Assembly (NCBI GenBank): GCA_963834685.1
Contig: CAWICW010000024.1
Coordinates: forward strand, 1-64,000
Source of the DNA: Palsa-504 sp963834685
GTDB lineage: Bacteria; Actinomycetota; Actinomycetes; Streptosporangiales; Streptosporangiaceae
DNA length: 64,000 bases
Reading direction: 5' to 3'
A program made the position numbers and the translations under genes. Under the pieces are notes generated by a model. The model made no database searches. It saw only the letters and a list, made by a program, of their open reading frames with translations, and was not told the origin of the DNA. Positions 44,683-52,417 of this stretch are shown piece by piece (the first letter of the stretch is position 1; each line of letters starts with the position of its first letter).

Positions 44683-45390
44683 ATGCTGCGTTCTGCGAAA
44701 AGACTTTCCCTCCCCGTGACCCTACTTGTCGCCGGATTGCTGGCGGCCGGATGCGGGGGGACCATCAGCAGCTCGATCGGCAGCTTGCCGAGCCGGACCG
44801 CGACCGCCCCGGCCAGGCCCAGCGTCACGGCGGCCCCCACCACCCAGCCGCCGAGTCACATCGCAACCGTGACGTCAGCGCCGACCGCGCCGGCCACCAG
44901 TTCCGCGGCGCCCGTCGCCTCCTCCGGCACCAACCTGATCTGGCTCTGGGTCCTGCTGGGCGTCCTCGTCCTGGCCGGCCTGATCGCAGTGATCGCGCGC
45001 TCCTCTCGTCGCCGCTCGGCAGCCGCGGCGGGCTGGCGGTCCAGGCTCGTCGATGCGTACGCAAAAGGCTCGGCCCTGCATGACGCGATGAGCGTCGCCG
45101 AAGCGCCCGGCGGGCTGGCCGCCGCCGACGCGGCCGCCCGGTGGTCCGATATCCAGCGGCGCGCCGATGATCTGGCGCAGACGCTGTACACCCTGCGCGA
45201 GGAGGTCCCGCAGCACTCCCCCGACGGCGCCAGGATCGCTGACACGCTCGCCTCGCTGCGGGCTGTCCGCTCTGCGATGGACGCCGAGCGGGCCCCGGGC
45301 GGCGCCAGCCTGGAACAGGCCGACGTGGTCCGCAGCCGTCTGGCCTCCTTCGAGTCCTCCCTCCGCGCACTCACGGCTCCGGCCCAGTAA
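44683..45390 (+). CDS. Lipoprotein with one membrane helix and helical tail, unknown function
   Basis: A 235-residue protein. The signal peptide LSLPVTLLVAGLLAAGC ends in a lipobox Cys. A Thr/Pro/Ala-rich linker of about 60 residues follows, then one transmembrane segment (NLIWLWVLLGVLVLAGLIAV) with a following RSSRRRS stop-transfer signal, then a 130-residue helical domain. A lipidated N-terminus together with a second membrane span is unusual for a lipoprotein. The start ATG 44683 follows GGAAGGA. I do not recognise the helical domain. Confidence 0.6.
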   Translation: MLRSAKRLSLPVTLLVAGLLAAGCGGTISSSIGSLPSRTATAPARPSVTAAPTTQPPSHIATVTSAPTAPATSSAAPVASSGTNLIWLWVLLGVLVLAGLIAVIARSSRRRSAAAAGWRSRLVDAYAKGSALHDAMSVAEAPGGLAAADAAARWSDIQRRADDLAQTLYTLREEVPQHSPDGARIADTLASLRAVRSAMDAERAPGGASLEQADVVRSRLASFESSLRALTAPAQ

Positions 45391-45532
45391 TTGCCATGGC
45401 CTCGCCGCCAGCACTCAACGGCGGGCCGAGCGCCGAGAACCGGTAGACGTCGCCCCCGCCGCCACGGTCAGGCCGGGCCTAACCGCATCTCGTGCGCGTC
45501 GTGTCCTGAGCTCCCACCGTCGGGTCCGCACG

Positions 45533-46789
45533 TCACCCGTCATCGGTGGCGCGGCCGGGTTGCGTCCCGAGCCACTGTGCGATCTCGAGCGCGACGCCGA
45601 CCTCGAGGCCGTGGCCGGCCAGCGGGAACGGGAGGAGCCGCTCGGCGCGCTGGAGGCGGTTGAGGACCGTGTTGCGGTGGGTGTACAGGGCCCGGGCGGC
45701 ACGTGCGGCGCTGAACTGCTCGCCGATGTATACGCACAGCGTGTCGCGCAGCTCGCGGTCGGCGCCGGCCAGCGTGCCGAGCGTCCGGGCGACGAACTCG
45801 CGGGCGCGCTGTTCGTCCTGGATGGCGAGCGTGACTAGCTGGACGTCGGCGAACCTGGCGACCCGCAGGTCCGGCCGACGGGACATCAGCCGCTGGGTGG
45901 CGACCGCGTCGAAGTGGCTGCGCCGGAAGCCGTCGACTCCGCTGCCTGCGGGGCCGACCGCGACCCGGACCGCGGGGTGGGCCGCGGTCGCCGCGGCGAG
46001 GGCGCCGACGTCGGTGTCGGCAGCGGCGGCCAGCCAGGCCCACACCGATGAGGAGCTGGCGATCACGGTCAGCACCTGCCGGGCGCGGGTCGCGGGGCCT
46101 AGGGCTTCGGCGGCCTGGGCGAGCGCGGCCTGGTCCGGACGGCCGGGGTCGGTCCACAAGACGGCGGCGGTTTGCCGGCGGCGCAGGTCGTAGCCCAGCC
46201 CGGAGCTGGCCCGCCCGGTGGTGATGGGGGCGCTTTCCAAGATGAGGCTCACCACCTCGAACCGGCGCGCCTGGCTGTTGCGGGCCAGGTCCGCACGCTC
46301 GCGTCGCAGCTGCTCGGACAGCGCCGCCACCATGTCATCGACGAAGCCGGCCACCGACCGGGAGCCGGCCGCCAGGGCCTGGCGCAGCACCGCCGGGTCC
46401 TGCGACAGCGAGAACGCGGTGCGCATCCAGTACGCCCACACGACGTTCTGCCCGGAGTGGTAGGTCGTATACACGGTCTGCTCGATCCCGCGGCGGAACG
46501 CTTCGCGCGCGATGCCGAGCACCTCAGGGGTGAGGTTGGCCGGGACCCGCCCGCCGGGGTCCTTCAGCATGCTGGCGGCCAGGTGCAGCACGTTCGCCCG
46601 GGTGCTCGCGGCGACCTCGGCGGCCAGCACCGGCTCGGAGCGCAGCGGCTCATCGGCCGCGGCCGAGACGGCCGCGTGCACCTCGGCCATCAGGTCGGCG
46701 GGCTCGTCCAGGAACACCCGCGCGACCCGGCGGACCAGGTCCGCGGCCTGCGGTGACAGCGGCTCCCCGGCATCGGCCACGGCCGCCAT
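45533..46789 (-). CDS. PucR/CdaR-type helix-turn-helix regulator
   Basis: A 418-residue regulator. A helical N-terminal sensor spans about 1-160, a GGDEF-like middle runs from about 180 to 300, and the C-terminal PucR HTH_30 domain is recognisable by LRDTLCVYIGEQFSAARAAR and ALYTHRNTVLNRLQRAERLL. This C-terminal YTHRNTVLNRL is diagnostic. It would activate or repress a nearby catabolic or stress gene, and it is divergent from the secreted protein at 46978. The ligand is unknown. Confidence 0.9.
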   Translation of the reverse strand: MAAVADAGEPLSPQAADLVRRVARVFLDEPADLMAEVHAAVSAAADEPLRSEPVLAAEVAASTRANVLHLAASMLKDPGGRVPANLTPEVLGIAREAFRRGIEQTVYTTYHSGQNVVWAYWMRTAFSLSQDPAVLRQALAAGSRSVAGFVDDMVAALSEQLRRERADLARNSQARRFEVVSLILESAPITTGRASSGLGYDLRRRQTAAVLWTDPGRPDQAALAQAAEALGPATRARQVLTVIASSSSVWAWLAAAADTDVGALAAATAAHPAVRVAVGPAGSGVDGFRRSHFDAVATQRLMSRRPDLRVARFADVQLVTLAIQDEQRAREFVARTLGTLAGADRELRDTLCVYIGEQFSAARAARALYTHRNTVLNRLQRAERLLPFPLAGHGLEVGVALEIAQWLGTQPGRATDDG

Positions 46790-46977
46790 CCTACCGGCCC
46801 GTTGTGCACTCTGCCTACCAAGTGTTGCCTAGTTTGGGCGGATTGCCGCACTAAAACATTTGCTCTCGCTGTTGACATAACTATCAGTCACTGCAGCGAT
46901 CACCACACTGGAGGGTCGTGCGGGGCGCGGGCCCGGGACAGTCCCGGACCTGACTAAAGGAAGGACGGTGTTCACAG
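46790..46977. promoter_or_regulatory. Divergent promoter region between the PucR-type and secreted-protein genes
   Basis: Contains TTGACA at 46872-46877 and two TTGCC/GGCGGATTGCC repeats at about 46823-46848. No strong -10 is obvious, and the element's control by the PucR-type regulator is only positional. Confidence 0.3.
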
Positions 46978-47718
46978 ATGAACACCAAGTCACTACTCAC
47001 CAAGGCCGTGCTGACGGCCGGGGCGGTCAGCGTCCTGGCGGGCGCGGGCGCGGGCGCGGGAGCGACCGCGGCCAGCGCTGCCACCACTCCCGCTGTCCGC
47101 GGCGAGATCACCGCTGTCACCCACATCAGCCACCGCTTCGACGGCGGCGGCGCCGGCAACTGGGCCGTTGACAAGTTCAGCCGGACCCTGCAGATTCAGT
47201 ACCTGGGCAAGTCCACCGACCCGGCTTACGCGAAGACGCCGTACATGTACACCGCGACGATCTCCGACTCCGGGAGCTTTGTGAACATCCCGCTGGCGCT
47301 GGCCCCCAACCAGGGCGGGAACCACGCGGGCCAGCTCATGAAGGCCAACCAGGTGTCCGGCAAGATGACCGGCTCCGGCCAGTTCGGCCTGTTCTACGCG
47401 AGCGCCAAGGACGCCAGGGGCCTGGTCCCGAGCGCCCTGAAGAGCTTCGCGGTCAACGCTTACCCTGCGTACGCCTCTCCGGTGTGGCCCGAGCTGGCCT
47501 TCCCGGCCGGGACCACGTTTGTCGGCGTGAACGAGGGCGGCTTCGCCTACTACTACGACGTGCCCGCCCTGACCGTGACCCACATCACCTACAAGTGGGT
47601 GGACGGCAAGAAGGTGGCCGTGAAGCACGTGCATATCCTCAAGGCGCAGAACTGGGCAGACACCGCCTGGAACGGCGACGGCCAGGCCCCGCGCGACGGC
47701 CAGATCCTCGGCCGGTAA
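46978..47718 (+). CDS. Secreted protein of unknown function
   Basis: A 246-residue protein with a clear signal peptide (KSLLTKAVLTAGAVSVLAGA, cleavage near ASAATT at about 36). The mature part is a beta-rich domain with aromatic repeats YMYTATISDSGSFV, PVWPELAFPAGTTFVGVNEG and YYYDVPALTVTHITYKW. No catalytic motif or metal site is seen. An AAGGAAGGA ribosome-binding site lies upstream. A near-perfect terminator follows 16 bp after the stop, so it is probably a monocistronic, well-expressed exported protein. Confidence 0.8.
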   Translation: MNTKSLLTKAVLTAGAVSVLAGAGAGAGATAASAATTPAVRGEITAVTHISHRFDGGGAGNWAVDKFSRTLQIQYLGKSTDPAYAKTPYMYTATISDSGSFVNIPLALAPNQGGNHAGQLMKANQVSGKMTGSGQFGLFYASAKDARGLVPSALKSFAVNAYPAYASPVWPELAFPAGTTFVGVNEGGFAYYYDVPALTVTHITYKWVDGKKVAVKHVHILKAQNWADTAWNGDGQAPRDGQILGR

Positions 47719-47733
47719 TCCCGTCCCCTACCT

Positions 47734-47762
47734 GAGCCGGGCGGCCCCGTGCCGCCCGGCTC
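47734..47762 (+). terminator. Strong hairpin terminator after the secreted-protein gene
   Basis: GAGCCGGGCGGC-CCCGT-GCCGCCCGGCTC is a perfect 12-bp stem with a 5-base loop, beginning 16 bases after the stop codon. It lacks a long T-run, as is usual in high-G+C actinobacteria. The next 300 bases up to selC hold no convincing gene. Confidence 0.8.
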
Positions 47763-48070
47763 CGTCATGCCCGGGACAGGACCCCGGCAGCCTTTCCGGC
47801 TCGGTGCGACTCGGGTGCGTACTGGCTCGTCGAGGTGTCCTGCCGCGGTCAGCCTAGCGGAGCAGGAATGCGAAGGCCGGGACGCCAATGCCGACCTGAT
47901 CGGCGTGTGCCCGGCTGGCGCGCTCGCGGGCCTGCCGGCCGCCTCGCCCGCTTCGATGCGCTCCCAGAGTCGCCCGGAGTATCGAGACGGGCCAGGTCGT
48001 CGATACCGGGCAGTTGGAGCTGGCCAGGGGGCGGGTCAGCACCGCCGGATTCCGGCGTTGGCGCAGGTAG

Positions 48071-48163
48071 CGGAGGCGGACGGGAATCGAACCCGCCAGC
48101 GCCGCGGTGCGGCGCTCACCAGTTTTGAAGACTGGGGGGACCACCAGGCACCCAGACGCCTCC
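48071..48163 (-). tRNA. selC: tRNA-Sec (selC), anticodon UCA
   Basis: On the minus strand the molecule runs GGAGGCGTCTGG to GCCTCC with discriminator G, 93 bases, no encoded CCA. The anticodon stem-loop is CCAGT-CTTCAAA-ACTGG, giving anticodon TCA (+ strand TGA at 48126-48128). A long variable arm AGCGCCGC-ACC-GCGGCGCT and the T-arm GGGTTCGATTCCC are clear, as expected for selenocysteine tRNA. It would be charged with serine and converted by SelA; SelB delivers it to UGA. It is detached from selAB here by about 8 kb. Confidence 0.95.
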
Positions 48164-48600
48164 GCGTCGACTCTACGGGACGCGGGTCAATCCCAGGGCG
48201 AGGAGCAGCGCCGCGATCCCGCATCTGATCGCGGCGGTCGCGTTCGTCCTGCTCGCTGGCAGCGCGCCAGGTCGGGCAGCACGTCGGCCAGGTCGATGAG
48301 CCGCATCGGCCCGTAGTCGCCGTGCAGCGGTAGCCAGGCCGGATCGCAGGCCGGGCAGGTGACGCACGCGTCTAGCGCCGTGGTATCGGCCAAGCGGTGC
48401 GGTCGGGTAGCTGCGGGGTATAAAAACGCGCTGAACGGCGGAAACGATTATCTAGAGGACCGCGCTGGCGCTCGGGCTTCACTGCACGGCAACGTGGACG
48501 CAGATGTGCCGGTTCTGTACAGTTCTCGTCCTAGGGGCGGACGGGGCAGGGGATGCCGTCAGACCGCCGGAGTACCGATTGCGAAAGGGCTGGCCTGCGC
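48164..48600. other. 437-bp region between selC and the GH13 gene
   Basis: G+C falls within part of this stretch (48420-48520). A weak 68-codon frame on the minus strand (48187-48393) has CVTCPACDPAW and LPLHGDYGPMRLIDLADVL, possibly a small zinc-binding protein, but I cannot support it further. No tRNA copy or integrase was found; I looked for repeats of the selC end and saw none. Confidence 0.3.
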
Positions 48601-50190
48601 ATGGCGGCACCGACCTGGCTGAGTAACGCTGTCCTGTACCAGGTCTACCCGCAGAGCTTCGCCGACTCCAACGGTGACGGGATCGGTGACCTGCGCGGCA
48701 TCGCGGATCACCTGGACTACCTGGCCTGGCTCGGAGTCACAGTGGTATGGCTCAATCCCTACTACGTCTCCCCGATGCGAGACGCCGGCTACGACGTTGC
48801 CGACTACCTCACGATCGCTCCGCGCTACGGAAACAACCACGACCTAGCCGAACTCGTGGACCAGGCCCGCGCGCGCGGCATCAGGGTCCTGCTTGACCTG
48901 GTGCCAGGACACACCTCCGACACCCACCCATGGTTCGTGTCGTCCGCGCACGACCCGACAGATAACCGCTACATCTGGGCCGACCCCGGCCCTGACGGTC
49001 TACTGCCAAAGAGATTCGTCCGCTCTCCCGGCAGCCGCCCGGGTGGATACCTGCCGAACTACTTCGACTTTCAGCCCGCGCTCAACTTCGGCTACGCCCG
49101 CATGAAAGCGGACGAGCCCTGGCGGCAAGATGTGGCGGCCGAAGGCCCGCAGGCCAACCGCGCGGCGCTGCGCGCCATCATGGACCACTGGCTGCGACTG
49201 GGCGTGTCCGGATTCCGGGTCGACATGGCCTACTCCCTGGTAAAAGACGACTCTGGCTTCGCCGAGACCTCGCGGGTGTGGCGGGAAGTCCGTGCCTGGC
49301 TCGACCACGCGCATCCAGATGCAATTCTGCTGTCCGAATGGGGCGACCCGACCCTGGCCGTGCCCGCAGGATTCCACGCCGACTTCTTCCTCCATTTCGG
49401 TGGCCCGACCAACGGCCGGCCGCTGCGCTCACTGTGGAGCGACGGCATCTCGACCGAGCGCCCGGAATGGGCCGAGGAGCCGTACTACTTCGATGCCGAC
49501 GGCCGGGGTAACGCGCGCACGTTCCTGGACGCCTACCATGACGCACTGGCCGCGATCGGTGAACCCGGGCACATCGTCCTGCCCACCGCCAACCACGACT
49601 TCCCCCGGCTACACGCCGGACGGCGCACACCCGAGCAACTACCGCCCGCCTTCGCGTTCCAACTCACCTTCCCGACCCTGCCGGCCATCTATTACGGCGA
49701 CGAGATCGGCATGCGCTACCTTCCCGGCCTCCCGGACACCGAAGGCAGCATCAATCTTGCCGGTTTCAACCGCGCCGGGTCACGCACCCCCATGCAATGG
49801 GACTCAACCCCCAACGCGGGATTCTCCGCCGCTCCAGACGCCAAACTCTACCTGCCGATCGATCCCGACCAGGGACGCCCCACCGTCGCCGGTCAGCGCG
49901 CCGACTCCAATTCGCTGCTGAATTTCGTCAGGTATCTGATCGCGTTGCGGGGCGCTCACGCTGAACTCGGCCCCGGCGGCAGCCTGGAGATCCTGTCCGA
50001 CGCTTATCCATTCGTCTACCTTCGTGGTGGCCGGTTCCTAGTGGTCATCAATCCCAGCAGTAGCGTTCGTGTACTGCCGCACGATCGCCCTGAACTCGCC
50101 GCCGCGACCGCAGTAGAGGCTGGGGATGTCAGTCTGGACTGGGCGACTATCACCGCAGGTCCGTTCTCCTACGGGATCTTCCGGGTGTAA
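48601..50190 (+). CDS. GH13 alpha-glucosidase/amylase-family enzyme
   Basis: A 529-residue GH13 protein without a signal peptide. The family regions are WLSNAVLYQVYPQSFADSNG, GVTVVWLNPYYVSPMRDAGY, GIRVLLDLVPGHTSD (region I), GVSGFRVDMAYSL with nucleophile D208 (region II), LLSEWGDP with E246 as acid/base (III) and TANHDFPRLH with D333 (IV). The layout matches oligo-1,6-glucosidase/trehalose-synthase-type exo-acting enzymes. The C-terminal domain is beta-rich. Start ATG 48601; a longer frame is possible at 48553. Codon use is slightly less G+C-rich than flanking genes. No sugar-uptake partner is nearby. Confidence 0.9.
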   Translation: MAAPTWLSNAVLYQVYPQSFADSNGDGIGDLRGIADHLDYLAWLGVTVVWLNPYYVSPMRDAGYDVADYLTIAPRYGNNHDLAELVDQARARGIRVLLDLVPGHTSDTHPWFVSSAHDPTDNRYIWADPGPDGLLPKRFVRSPGSRPGGYLPNYFDFQPALNFGYARMKADEPWRQDVAAEGPQANRAALRAIMDHWLRLGVSGFRVDMAYSLVKDDSGFAETSRVWREVRAWLDHAHPDAILLSEWGDPTLAVPAGFHADFFLHFGGPTNGRPLRSLWSDGISTERPEWAEEPYYFDADGRGNARTFLDAYHDALAAIGEPGHIVLPTANHDFPRLHAGRRTPEQLPPAFAFQLTFPTLPAIYYGDEIGMRYLPGLPDTEGSINLAGFNRAGSRTPMQWDSTPNAGFSAAPDAKLYLPIDPDQGRPTVAGQRADSNSLLNFVRYLIALRGAHAELGPGGSLEILSDAYPFVYLRGGRFLVVINPSSSVRVLPHDRPELAAATAVEAGDVSLDWATITAGPFSYGIFRV

Positions 50191-50487
50191 CCATTCCGCA
50201 TCCGCGTCATAAAGGACGCTGAATACTCGGTTACGGGACCGTATGCGCACCGGCGGGGCCATCCGGTTCTTGCGTCAGTTCACCGCTCACGGGGAGATCC
50301 GTCTGCTGGGCGTGCAGTCCGGAGGGTCCCTCGACATTTTCCGCGTAGCTGGTCGTGCCCAGTCACATCCCTGGACGAACGGCTGACGGCCGGTACGCTT
50401 GCGCCGGACGCCTGGGTAGAGTTTGGCACATGATGTGCGAGCCGCTCCGAACCGGCCGGCTCTCTGCGGCGCGGCCAGAGGACTCCG

Positions 50488-51681
50488 TTGCCTGAGCCTG
50501 CCCGGATCGGATCGTTCAGCGAGTCCGACGTCTGCCTGCTACTCACCGAGCTCGACGGTAGCCGAGCGTCAGCCCCTCTCGCCGGGTTCGGCCAGGAAGC
50601 CGCCGAGCGTTCGCTTTTCCCCGCGGAGTATCAACCGTCGCTGGGCTACCTGGCCGCCGTACGTGCGCTGATAGCCAGATCCGCCGGGTCCGTAGCACTG
50701 CTCTGCGCGACGCTGGCTGAGGAGATGCTCAGGAGGCGGGGGCGTCGGCTCGTGATTGTCTCCATCGTCAGGGCGGGGACTCCGATCGGGATCATCGTCA
50801 GGCGCTGGCTACGGTACCGGCACGCGTTGGACGTACCGCATTACTGCCTGTCCGCCGCCGGGCGCGGTCCCGACCTGAGCGCTCTCGGCTGGCTCGCCCG
50901 GCGGCATTCGCCGGACACTCTGCAGTTTCTGGACGCGTGGACCAGCAAGGGCACCATCCGGGCTGCGCTGGAATCAGCCGCATCGCATCTCGGGCTGCCT
51001 GGTCTCGATACGACGCTGGCCGTTGTCTGTGACACGGCATCCTGCACGGACCTGTTCGCCACTCGCGAGGACGTCCTGCTCCCGCATGCGTGCCTGGGCG
51101 CGGCGATGTCCGGCCTCCTGAGCCGTACCGTATCGGACTCGGGCCTGCTGAGCCCGGACGACTTCCACGGGGTTCGGTACTACGGCGAACTCGCCTGCAC
51201 TGATCTCTCCCGCTGTTACATCGACACCGTCTGCGCGCGGTTCGGTGAGATCCGGCGGGCGGCGGACGGAGCCGCTGACAGCAGGCCGGTTTCGGCTCTA
51301 CCGGACCAGCGCGGCAAGGAGCAGGCGGCGCTGCTGGCGGACCGGTACGGCGTCAGCGACCTCGACCTCGTGAACATCGGGATCTGCGAGTCGACCAGGG
51401 CCTTCTTCCGGCGAAGGCCCGCACTGCTATTGCTGCACCCGGCGGCAGGACACCAGGTCAGCCATCTGCTGATGCTCGCAGCCGAGCGGCACGTTCCAGT
51501 GCAGCGGGAGACATCGATGCCATTCCGCGCTGCGCTGCTATTATCCGGCTCCGGCCGTCTCAGTGCGCACCGGGCACCGGAACGTCTGCCCAGTCAGGCG
51601 GGATGGACCCGGCCGTGCGGCTGGCGGCCGCGCCCCAGGCGATGCCATCCTGGATGCCGTCCTGGACGGGTAGCCCGGTAG
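50488..51681 (+). CDS. StiP-type phosphoribosyltransferase-like protein
   Basis: A 397-residue protein that I match to the StiP/PRTase_1 family. Recognisable segments are PAEYQPSLGYLAAVRALIAR, RRGRRLVIVSIVRAGTPIGI, the central VVCDTASCTDLFATREDVLL (about 177-196), SPDDFHGVRYYGELA, and DLVNIGICESTRAFFRRRPA. These fit the StiP pattern of a phosphoribosyltransferase-type Rossmann core. The family is known from ter-type stress loci and its reaction is unproven. The last 45 residues run antisense over the next gene and are low-complexity basic sequence, so the real protein may end near residue 352. The 297 bp upstream hold only promoter sequence. Confidence 0.75.
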   Translation: MPEPARIGSFSESDVCLLLTELDGSRASAPLAGFGQEAAERSLFPAEYQPSLGYLAAVRALIARSAGSVALLCATLAEEMLRRRGRRLVIVSIVRAGTPIGIIVRRWLRYRHALDVPHYCLSAAGRGPDLSALGWLARRHSPDTLQFLDAWTSKGTIRAALESAASHLGLPGLDTTLAVVCDTASCTDLFATREDVLLPHACLGAAMSGLLSRTVSDSGLLSPDDFHGVRYYGELACTDLSRCYIDTVCARFGEIRRAADGAADSRPVSALPDQRGKEQAALLADRYGVSDLDLVNIGICESTRAFFRRRPALLLLHPAAGHQVSHLLMLAAERHVPVQRETSMPFRAALLLSGSGRLSAHRAPERLPSQAGWTRPCGWRPRPRRCHPGCRPGRVAR

Positions 51682-52417
51682 CGATCGCCGCAAGCATCGC
51701 GGCGGCAAACGCGTCCCCGGCGCCGGTGGTGTCCACGACCGCGACCGCGGCGGTCGGCACTTCCGCGCAGCCGCTGTCGCTGAACGAGCGCACGCCCCCG
51801 GCACCGCGAGTGAGCGTTAGGTACTTCAGCCTGCCGCCGGTCCACGAGCTGTAGGCAGCCCACGGATCTGCGGCAGCAGATTCCGGCACGTCAGACGCTG
51901 AGCCGATAACATGCGACACCGTCAGGGCAGCGCCCGGCTGTGCGAACGGCACCGTCGCGACGATGACGCCCGCGCTGGCCAGCTCACCGACGGCGGGCTC
52001 GAACTCCTCCCGCCAGGCGGCGATGTACACAAGGTCACCGCTACAAACTGCGCCGACCGGGAAAGTGACGCTGGTCAGGTGGTCGGCCGCGGCGCCGATG
52101 ATGGTGCGCTCTCCTGACGGTTCGATGAACAGCAGCACCTGCGAGGTTTCGCCGGGCAGCGTCAGCACGTGCGAGACGTCGATCCCGCGGTCCGCGAGGT
52201 CCTTCTTGCTGCTCTCACCGTAGGAGTCCCGGCCTACGTACCCGACCATCGCCACGGGCAGATGCCTGCTTGCGAGGGCCCTGGCCACGTTCGCCCCGGT
52301 GCCGCCGAGACGGCCCGCCAACCGCTCGGCCTGCACGAACTCCCCCGATGACGGCAGCCTGGGCAAGTGGTACGGCCAGTCCCAGGCAATCGGCCCCACG
52401 ACCCAGCACCTACGCAT
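51560..52417 (-). CDS. PfkB-family sugar/nucleoside kinase
   Basis: A 285-residue ribokinase-fold kinase. The N-terminal substrate motif GGTGANVARALA spans 38-49. The C-terminal signature DTTGAGDAF spans 229-237 with the catalytic base D235. The natural phosphate acceptor could be ribose, a nucleoside or a related sugar. The start codon lies inside the end of the preceding NTPase/glycohydrolase gene: the two share 8 bases (52410-52417), so they are translationally coupled. Its end overlaps the convergent StiP-type gene by about 120 bases. In E. coli a similar pair, yegU (glycohydrolase) and yegV (kinase), lies together. Confidence 0.88.
   Translation of the reverse strand: MRRCWVVGPIAWDWPYHLPRLPSSGEFVQAERLAGRLGGTGANVARALASRHLPVAMVGYVGRDSYGESSKKDLADRGIDVSHVLTLPGETSQVLLFIEPSGERTIIGAAADHLTSVTFPVGAVCSGDLVYIAAWREEFEPAVGELASAGVIVATVPFAQPGAALTVSHVIGSASDVPESAAADPWAAYSSWTGGRLKYLTLTRGAGGVRSFSDSGCAEVPTAAVAVVDTTGAGDAFAAAMLAAIATGLPVQDGIQDGIAWGAAASRTAGSIPPDWADVPVPGAH

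Noticed and set aside
48071..48163. tRNA-Sec as an integration site for the neighbouring block
   Set aside because: Not asserted as fact: the block lies on the tRNA 5' side, and I saw no integrase and no duplicate of the tRNA end.
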